Assembly: GCF_030285925.1 (NCBI RefSeq)
Contig: NZ_CP127251.1
Span: 1,302,001 to 1,366,000 of the forward strand
DNA: 64,000 bases
Reading direction: 5' to 3'
DNA from: Devosia sp. YIM 151766
Lineage (GTDB): Bacteria; Pseudomonadota; Alphaproteobacteria; Rhizobiales; Devosiaceae
Below, in pieces: positions 58,435 through 64,000 of the stretch; position 1 is the stretch's first letter; each line of letters begins with the position of its first letter. Both the position numbers and the translations under genes were made by a program. Below the pieces are notes generated by a model. It saw only the letters and a program-made list of their open reading frames with translations, made no database searches and was not told the DNA's origin.

Positions 58435-59334
58435 CTAGTGCAGCCGGAGCGCGCCGGTGGCGGTAATTTCCGCAACCCGGCGGCGCAGGTAGGAGGCGTA
58501 GTCGGTGTTCCCTAGCTGGTCCGCTTGTGACAGCAGCACATCGGGCGTTACCCAGCCCATCTCTAGACCAATTTCTTCAGGGCAGGCGATCTGCACGCCC
58601 TGTCGGCGTTCAACCGTGCGGACGAAGGATGCGGCATCGTGCAGGCTCTCGGTCGTGCCGGTATCCAGCCAGGCATAGCCGCGACCGAGCTGGTAAACCC
58701 TGAGGGTGCCATTCCGCAGATAGGCGTTGTTGACGTCGGTGATTTCGAGTTCGCCACGGGCGGAGGGCCGGATATCGGCGGCAATGTCGACCACGTCATT
58801 GTCGTAGAAATAGAGGCCCGTCACAGCCCACTCGGACTGGGGCACCTTGGGCTTCTCCTCGATGGAAATTGCCTTGCCGTTGCAGGGGTCGAAGGTGACG
58901 ACCCCGTAGCGCTCCGGATCCTCGACGCGATAGGCAAACACCGCCGCGCCTTGCATCTGAGCCGCCGCGGCCTGGGTTAGCTCCGCCAAGCCTTCGCCGA
59001 AGAAGATATTGTCGCCCAGGACCATGGCGACACTGTCATTGCCAATGAAAGACCGGCCAATGATGAAGGCCTGAGCCAGCCCCTCGGGTTCGGACTGCTC
59101 GGCATAGGAGAACGACACCCCAAATTGTTCGCCGCTGCCCAACAGGGACTGGAAGGCTGGCAGGTCGCGGGGGGTGGAGATCACCAAGATTTCCTGAATG
59201 CCGGCCCGCATCAACACGCTCAGCGGATAGTAGAGCATGGGCTTGTCGTAGATGGGCAGTATCTGCTTGGAGACGGCGAGGGTGAGTGGATAGAGCCGTG
59301 TGCCGTTGCCTCCCGCCAGGATGATGCCTTTCAT
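58435..59334 (-). CDS. rfbA: Glucose-1-phosphate thymidylyltransferase
   Basis: The 299-residue nucleotidyltransferase has the signature [50 protein letters not shown] (metal-binding Asp) and [20 protein letters not shown]. It makes dTDP-glucose from glucose-1-phosphate and dTTP. The ATG at 59,334 is chosen for the conserved N-terminus. It is 28 nt downstream of the kinase-like gene and 14 nt upstream of rfbB, so it supplies dTDP-sugar to the locus. Confidence 0.95.
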   Translation of the reverse strand: MKGIILAGGNGTRLYPLTLAVSKQILPIYDKPMLYYPLSVLMRAGIQEILVISTPRDLPAFQSLLGSGEQFGVSFSYAEQSEPEGLAQAFIIGRSFIGNDSVAMVLGDNIFFGEGLAELTQAAAAQMQGAAVFAYRVEDPERYGVVTFDPCNGKAISIEEKPKVPQSEWAVTGLYFYDNDVVDIAADIRPSARGELEITDVNNAYLRNGTLRVYQLGRGYAWLDTGTTESLHDAASFVRTVERRQGVQIACPEEIGLEMGWVTPDVLLSQADQLGNTDYASYLRRRVAEITATGALRLH

Positions 59335-59362
59335 TTGCCCGTCTTTCTCTGGTGCGTGCGCA

Positions 59363-60202
59363 TCAATAGCCAAACCGTTCCGGCAGGAAGCGGCATTTGT
59401 TGAGCACGATTCCGGCGAGCTTGCCGGGCCGTGAAAGCTCGCGCTCGCAGATATCGAGTTCGCGCATAGTGGTTTCGCCCGCGGCTGCCACCAGCAGCAT
59501 GGCATCCAATCCCGGAAGCACCGCAAGCGCGTCGTCGCTGGCTAGCATGGGCGACAGGTCATAAAGGATGAGGTCGAGACCGAGTTTTTCTCGCATGCGG
59601 GAAATCGCGGCGCCCGGGACGCATTCCATCAGGAGCTCGGCGGCTTGCGGAACGGGAACGGCGTTTGTCGCGACAACGAGATTGTTGCGATGGCGGATGA
59701 TGCTCTGGGGCATGGAGCGATAGCCACGCAAAAACCCCTCGATGTCGTGGGACTGCTCGCAGTGAAGTACCCGCGCTATCTTGGGCCGCCGCAGGTCGAG
59801 ATCCAGCAGGCCCACCCTGAAATCAGCCTGCCAAGCAAAGCTGAAAGCTAGATTGAGCGCTAGCGTGGTCTTGCCCGATCCTCCGCGAGGCGAGGTAATC
59901 CCGAGGGTTCTCCAGCCATTTTGCCGGATCATGCCCATCAGCTTGGTTCGCAGGACGTCGATATCAAGGTGAGTGTCGTGCGTACGCGTGGCCGCGACGA
60001 TCCGATGCCTGGCAAGCCGCCAGGTGTTCATCTTGAACTCGGGCAGCTCGTCCCAACGCTCCCAGAGCATATGAGCCGATGGCGAGAGGATAGGGGCGGG
60101 CGCCCTAGGCCCGTCACGGCGCTCGGCATTTGCTGCGGGCGCCACAGACTCTGCGGATTGTGTTGCCGGCTGGTCGGGCCTCGCTGAAGCATGGCGATTC
60201 AT
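59363..60202 (-). CDS. CpsD/CapB-type ATPase for polysaccharide assembly
   Basis: The 279-residue protein has a P-loop of the MinD/BY-kinase type: [17 protein letters not shown] (104-120) with the second Walker motif [15 protein letters not shown] (131-145) and [15 protein letters not shown] as Walker B. The first 75 residues are disordered and Pro/Ala-rich. The usual C-terminal tyrosine cluster is missing; only FGY ends the protein. It may be an ATPase partner of the chain-length protein and not an autokinase. It overlaps that gene by 4 nt. Confidence 0.85.
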   Translation of the reverse strand: MNRHASARPDQPATQSAESVAPAANAERRDGPRAPAPILSPSAHMLWERWDELPEFKMNTWRLARHRIVAATRTHDTHLDIDVLRTKLMGMIRQNGWRTLGITSPRGGSGKTTLALNLAFSFAWQADFRVGLLDLDLRRPKIARVLHCEQSHDIEGFLRGYRSMPQSIIRHRNNLVVATNAVPVPQAAELLMECVPGAAISRMREKLGLDLILYDLSPMLASDDALAVLPGLDAMLLVAAAGETTMRELDICERELSRPGKLAGIVLNKCRFLPERFGY

Positions 60203-61644
60203 GAGCGTACAGATCCCATCCCGTGGAGCGGCAAGCTGGGTAACTTGAAGCGAATAGGTGGCCGGACGGGAATATTTGGAATGCTGGCGAGCACTTCGAT
60301 CTCCAGGGCCCTTTCCACGTCCGCCGCACGCTGTACCCTGCGATTGAGCAGCTCGAGCAGGAAGGCGGCGCCAAGAGCAGCGGCCAGCGCGGCTGCGGCA
60401 ACGCCTATTGCGAGCGGGAGGCGCTTGGGGCCGGAGGGTTTTTCCGGCGGACGGGCCGCCTCCATCAGAATCAGCCTTTCGCCCTTGAGCCCGCTCTCGA
60501 TCTGCTCGCCGGTCGAGGCATAGGCCAGGCGGGCGGCGGCGGCCGCATAAAGGGTCCGGACGTCGTCGTATTCGCGCTCCAGCGCACTGAGTGCTGCTTC
60601 ATTGGCCGGTGTCGCCGCGATTGAATTGGCGAGTTCGGCATCGTTGCGCTGCAGGCTTTCGCGCTCCAGCGCTATCGCATCAAGCCGCGTGTCCATGTCG
60701 GCCAGTTGCATGTCCCGCGCCGGAATATCCTCGATGCCGGGGGCGACAATCGACAATGACCCAAGCTTTGCTTCAGCCGTGGCAATCTGTGACTTCAATG
60801 AACGGATCGCCAGGCTGTCTTCGGCGAACAGCATGCGCTGGCTGACGAGCGCCTGCTTGAGCTCTTCTAGCTGCCGCTGCTCGGGTGGCAAGTCCGCTCC
60901 GACTGCGGGTGGGTCGGTGCCGCTATAGAACTGAATGTAGTTCGCGCGCCGGGTCTGCAGCGAACTCTGTTCCCTTTCCAGCACCAGGAGGCGGTCGCGC
61001 AGGTTTATCTGCAACAGCCGCCGAAACTCAAGCGTGTCGGGCAGGGCCTCCAAATGCTCGGTCTTGTAGGCCTGCACCCGGCCCTCGATTGCTGTGAGGT
61101 CCTCGCCGAGTTTTGCAACCTCGCCTTCGAAGAAGGAAACGGCGACGGCAGCGCGCGAGGCGCGCTCATTCAGGTCGCGCTGGAGAATGGCCTGGATAAG
61201 GTCATTGGTGACCTTAGCGGCCAGCTCCGGCTCTTCGGCGGTAAAGGATACCGAGAAACCCAGCGCGTTCGCATTGCCGCCGAAAAACACGGGACTAAAG
61301 GCAATTCGGTCGCGCAGATCGGCGACAAGGCTGTCCGAGGACAGAACCTCGGCGTCTTGATAGAGATTGTGCTGCTTGGCCAGGGCAAGCAGCGCGTCAT
61401 AGGTCAGCAACTCCTGCTGCATCACCTGCAGACGAGCCAGCGCGCCGATGGACTCTGTGGTTGGAGCGAGTGTGGCCAGTATTTCCGGGGACTTCACCAA
61501 TATGGTCCCGGTGGCCTCGTAAGAAGAGGGCAGCGACAAGACATAGGCGAGCCCGGCGGCACCGGTCACGGCGCCAATGGCGGTCATGAGCGGAAGCCGC
61601 CTGACAAACAGGTAGGAATAGAAGCGCAGGTCATCATGCGTCAT
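60199..61644 (-). CDS. Wzz/ExoP-type polysaccharide chain-length protein
   Basis: The 481-residue protein has an N-terminal transmembrane helix (RRLPLMTAIGAVTGAAGLAY), a long periplasmic coiled-coil domain (SFFEGEVAKLGEDLTAIEGR, LALERESLQRNDAELANSIA) and a C-terminal helix (LPLAIGVAAAALAAALGAAF). This is the PCP-2 architecture. Unlike rhizobial ExoP, the kinase part is a separate gene (59,363-60,202). The start at 61,644 (MTHDDLRFYS) fits relatives and follows GAGGG; ATG 61,692 is an alternative. It controls chain length and export through the ExoF-like channel. Confidence 0.88.
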   Translation of the reverse strand: MTHDDLRFYSYLFVRRLPLMTAIGAVTGAAGLAYVLSLPSSYEATGTILVKSPEILATLAPTTESIGALARLQVMQQELLTYDALLALAKQHNLYQDAEVLSSDSLVADLRDRIAFSPVFFGGNANALGFSVSFTAEEPELAAKVTNDLIQAILQRDLNERASRAAVAVSFFEGEVAKLGEDLTAIEGRVQAYKTEHLEALPDTLEFRRLLQINLRDRLLVLEREQSSLQTRRANYIQFYSGTDPPAVGADLPPEQRQLEELKQALVSQRMLFAEDSLAIRSLKSQIATAEAKLGSLSIVAPGIEDIPARDMQLADMDTRLDAIALERESLQRNDAELANSIAATPANEAALSALEREYDDVRTLYAAAAARLAYASTGEQIESGLKGERLILMEAARPPEKPSGPKRLPLAIGVAAAALAAALGAAFLLELLNRRVQRAADVERALEIEVLASIPNIPVRPPIRFKLPSLPLHGMGSVRS

Positions 61645-61800
61645 GTATGTGCCCTCGATCGAGGCCGTTCGGATGAAAGACGCCTCAACCATGCTGATAA
61701 AAGCCTGCCGGGTTGCAGGCGAACATAGCCAGCATGGGCTAGTTCTGCGACTGAGGGGCTTGTGATCTAGTTCCGGTGCGGCTGGAGCCTAGTTGCAATT
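61645..61800. promoter_or_regulatory. Divergent promoter region between chain-length and ExoF-like genes
   Basis: The 156-nt region separates the minus-strand assembly operon from the plus-strand ExoF-like gene and should carry promoters for both. A short stem (AAGCCTGC with GCAGGC) lies at 61,700-61,720. No clear -35/-10 pair is seen. Confidence 0.4.
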
Positions 61801-63102
61801 ATGTTCATTGATCGATCTACAAATTTCACCGCAGCGGCATGGCGCCGCTCCCGTCGGTATCGAGGTGCGCTGCTGGCGGTCGTATCATTCACCTCGCTAT
61901 GCCACTTGACTGGTGCGGGAGCGGCGGAGTTGTGGCCACAGACCAAGGTCCGGCTGACGGTGATCCAATGGGTTCCCCTGAAGGGGGGCTATGAACGGTG
62001 GGACGCCTTCAGCGGCGACTTCATGATTTCCGACGATGATACGATGCCAGTGCCAGTCATCGGGCAGATATCCACTCGTGACAAGAATAGCGAGCAGATG
62101 GCGCTCGAAGTGGCTACGGCCCTCAAGGAGCAACTCGGGCTGGTCACCGCCCCCGAGACTTCCATCGAAATCGTCTCCTATCCACCCGTGTATGTCGTCG
62201 GAGATGTCACCTCCCCTGGCTCGTTCGAGTTCCGACAAGGGATGACCGTATTGCAGGCCCTCGCTCTCGGAGGCGGTGAGCGACAAAAACAAACCGCCGG
62301 CATGACGGCCGAACGGCTGCGGCTGGCCTCCCAGTTGCGCTCCGCCGACGATGGATTGTTGCTTAGCCGGGTCCGTATCGCTCGACTCATGGCTGAGGCC
62401 GGCGGCGCCCAGGAGATCACTTTCCCCAAGGAGGTAACCGGATATCCCGATGCCGGGATGGCCCAGGCCGCCATGAAGGACGAGGAGAGCATTTTTTTTG
62501 CGCGTCAACGGGAAGTGGTGCGCCAGACGGAGGCTCTGGATGACCTCATCGTCCTCCTCAACAAGGAAATCGAGACTCTCAGAATTCGCCTGAGCGACGT
62601 CGAGCAGTTCTTGACCAAAGCTTCGGAAGAACTGAGCGGCGTCCAGTCGCTGGTCGAAAAAGGCCTTGTAACAGCCTCTCGGCGCTCCGATCTGGAGCGC
62701 CAAATTGCAGATATGCGGTTTGATCAACTGACCCAGACTACGGCAATCCTGCGCGCCCAGCAGGCACTCAGCCAGGCGCAGCGTGAGGCGGCACAGCTGG
62801 AGGATTCGAGTCAAACACAGGCCGCTCTCGCCATCCAGGACGAGCAAGCCAAGATAGACCAGATGCTGTTGCAGCAATGGACCTCGCAGCGCCTGTTGCT
62901 CGACCTCGATTCTGATCCGGTGACCACGCCGGGCCAGCCATCCGGGTTGCACTATTCCATCGTCCGGCAGATGGGGGGGGCTACGGAAATTATAGCGGAT
63001 GAGACAACCATGCTGCTCCCGGGTGACGTTCTTAAAGTGTCGAAAACAGCCGCCGTGGTGCCCGAAACGACACCGGATGACCTGGCTCAGCTTCCGCCCT
63101 GA
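61801..63102 (+). CDS. ExoF-like polysaccharide export protein
   Basis: The 433-residue protein has an N-terminal signal/anchor (ALLAVVSFTSLCHLTGAGAA), a polysaccharide-export (Poly_export) segment (DAFSGDFMISDDDTMPVPVI), an SLBB-like part (YPPVYVVGDVTSPGSFEFRQ) and a coiled-coil region (about 235-365; LNKEIETLRIRLSDVEQFLT). This matches ExoF-type outer-membrane export proteins of succinoglycan-like systems in length and order. No lipobox Cys is clear. The start at 61,801 is the first Met after the divergent promoter region. Confidence 0.83.
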   Translation: MFIDRSTNFTAAAWRRSRRYRGALLAVVSFTSLCHLTGAGAAELWPQTKVRLTVIQWVPLKGGYERWDAFSGDFMISDDDTMPVPVIGQISTRDKNSEQMALEVATALKEQLGLVTAPETSIEIVSYPPVYVVGDVTSPGSFEFRQGMTVLQALALGGGERQKQTAGMTAERLRLASQLRSADDGLLLSRVRIARLMAEAGGAQEITFPKEVTGYPDAGMAQAAMKDEESIFFARQREVVRQTEALDDLIVLLNKEIETLRIRLSDVEQFLTKASEELSGVQSLVEKGLVTASRRSDLERQIADMRFDQLTQTTAILRAQQALSQAQREAAQLEDSSQTQAALAIQDEQAKIDQMLLQQWTSQRLLLDLDSDPVTTPGQPSGLHYSIVRQMGGATEIIADETTMLLPGDVLKVSKTAAVVPETTPDDLAQLPP

Positions 63103-63189
63103 CGGGGATTTTATGAGCCGGTGATCGCGCCGGTGGACCGAGCGCAACCAACGAATGTGGCACCATAACTCGTCGTGCCGAGCGAGGAT

Positions 63190-63867
63190 CTAACACCCGG
63201 TGCCGACGAACAGGGGGCGCAGCGTGCGAAGCATGATCAAGGCATCCGTACGCAAGGAGACCTGCTCGGCATAGATACGATCAAGGCGCGCTCGGTCAGC
63301 AAAGGCCGATAAGTGGCGGTCCGTTACCTGCCAGAGCCCGGTAATGCCCGGCCGAAGGTCGCCATATAATGTTCCCGGATATAGGCTCTGTTGGTTGACC
63401 ATTATCGGTCTGGGACCCACAAGGCTCATGTCGCCGATCAGGACGTTCCACAATTGGGGCAGCTCGTCGATCGAGTGCTTGCGGAGGAGCCGGCCAATCC
63501 TGGTCACGCGCGGATCGCAGCGCAGTTTTTGCGTGCGATCCCATTCCGCCTTCGCCTTCGGGTCACGCTCCAGATGCCGCACCAGGGCTTCTTCGGCCTG
63601 AGGGACCATGGTCCGTAATTTCCAGAACCGAAAAATTTTTCCATCGCGCCCCAGCCTCTCCTGATAGTAGAGCGCTGTGCCGCCATCGAGGCGGATCAGA
63701 AAAGCGATAACAAGCAATAAGGGCAGCACCAAAAGCGCCAGGAGCAAGGCTCCCAGAATATCATATGCGCGCTTGATGACCAGATAGCCGGTTGACGGCG
63801 CCAGCGGCAGGATAGTCTGCCGCGATGCATGCCCCGCCAGCGTAGTGAACTCTTCGTGCGACGACAT
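63190..63867 (-). CDS. ExoY-like priming sugar transferase
   Basis: The 225-residue protein has the bacterial sugar transferase layout: one transmembrane helix (ILGALLLALLVLPLLLVIAF), then YYQERLGRDGKIFRFWKLRT, HSIDELPQLWNVLIGDMSLVG with PRP, and RPGITGLWQVTDRH. It moves hexose-1-phosphate (galactose in S. meliloti ExoY) to undecaprenyl phosphate as the first step of chain making. The ATG at 63,867 gives the usual ExoY length; ATG 63,978 is an alternative. It is convergent with the ExoF-like gene. Confidence 0.9.
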   Translation of the reverse strand: MSSHEEFTTLAGHASRQTILPLAPSTGYLVIKRAYDILGALLLALLVLPLLLVIAFLIRLDGGTALYYQERLGRDGKIFRFWKLRTMVPQAEEALVRHLERDPKAKAEWDRTQKLRCDPRVTRIGRLLRKHSIDELPQLWNVLIGDMSLVGPRPIMVNQQSLYPGTLYGDLRPGITGLWQVTDRHLSAFADRARLDRIYAEQVSLRTDALIMLRTLRPLFVGTGC

Positions 63868-64000
63868 TTTTCGTGATCCCCAACAACGCCGGCCTTCTGC
63901 CGACCGAAGCTGGGGCGATCTTCGCCAACTGACGGTGCAAATGATGCCGCCCATTGGAGCTATCGGCGCATCGATCATTCTCGAATAGCGTGGAGGGGTG

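Overview
The window reads as a Hyphomicrobiales (Rhizobiales-type) alphaproteobacterial chromosome carrying a long prophage. The evidence is high G+C, the gene orders tolC / PopZ-like / valS and argS / SPOR / scpA-scpB / tatABC / serS / surE, an ExoR-like Sel1 protein, and ExoF/ExoY-type exopolysaccharide genes. A Devosia-like lineage would fit, but this is inference from gene content and order only.

Region 1 (1 to about 35 kb) is a tailed, siphovirus-type prophage whose left end lies outside the window. It starts with a replication-initiator-like winged-helix protein. That gene contains a set of 23-bp and 12-bp spaced repeats that look like the phage origin. A DUF4942/N6-adenine methyltransferase and small early genes follow, then a terminator and secreted cargo genes on the minus strand. 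The late operon is in canonical order: terminase small and large subunits, portal, scaffold, major capsid, small head proteins, a proteasome-like Ntn hydrolase, head-tail connectors, a gpF-like minor head protein, tail completion proteins, tail tube, a tail assembly chaperone with a -1 frameshift signal, tape measure, distal tail proteins, an NlpC/P60-like peptidase, a J-like tail tip protein, and a fibre carrying an M14 zinc carboxypeptidase domain. An endolysin and two small membrane proteins follow at 29.8-31.1 kb.

Minus-strand cargo genes interrupt the late operon or flank it: two small exported proteins, a lipocalin, an OafA-type acyltransferase with an SGNH domain, a small exported protein, an outer-membrane beta-barrel protein, a patatin-like lipoprotein, a thermonuclease-family protein and an SRAP (HMCES/YedK) protein. 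Several change or could change the cell envelope, so lysogenic conversion is the obvious working idea. No integrase, repressor or attachment repeat is visible. The right edge lies somewhere between about 31.1 kb and the tRNA-Cys(GCA) at 35,061.

Region 2 (35-55.3 kb) is core chromosome: a small acidic protein, TolC, a PopZ/DUF2497 protein, valS, an ExoR-like Sel1 protein, xthA, erpA, dgt, argS, a SPOR-domain protein, scpA-scpB, tatA-tatB-tatC, serS and surE. The gaps carry dispersed REP-like repeats and one 3 x 77-bp tandem array. nagZ, often found between the SPOR gene and scpA in related genomes, is absent; repeats occupy that gap.

Region 3 (55.5-64 kb) is an exopolysaccharide locus. Two LuxR/NarL-type regulators (one with a receiver lacking an obvious phospho-acceptor Asp) lie beside a minus-strand operon that reads Wzz-like chain-length protein, tyrosine-kinase-like ATPase, rfbA, rfbB. 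A divergent ExoF-like export protein and an ExoY-like priming sugar transferase follow. The ExoR-like protein at 41.9 kb may belong to the same regulatory theme.
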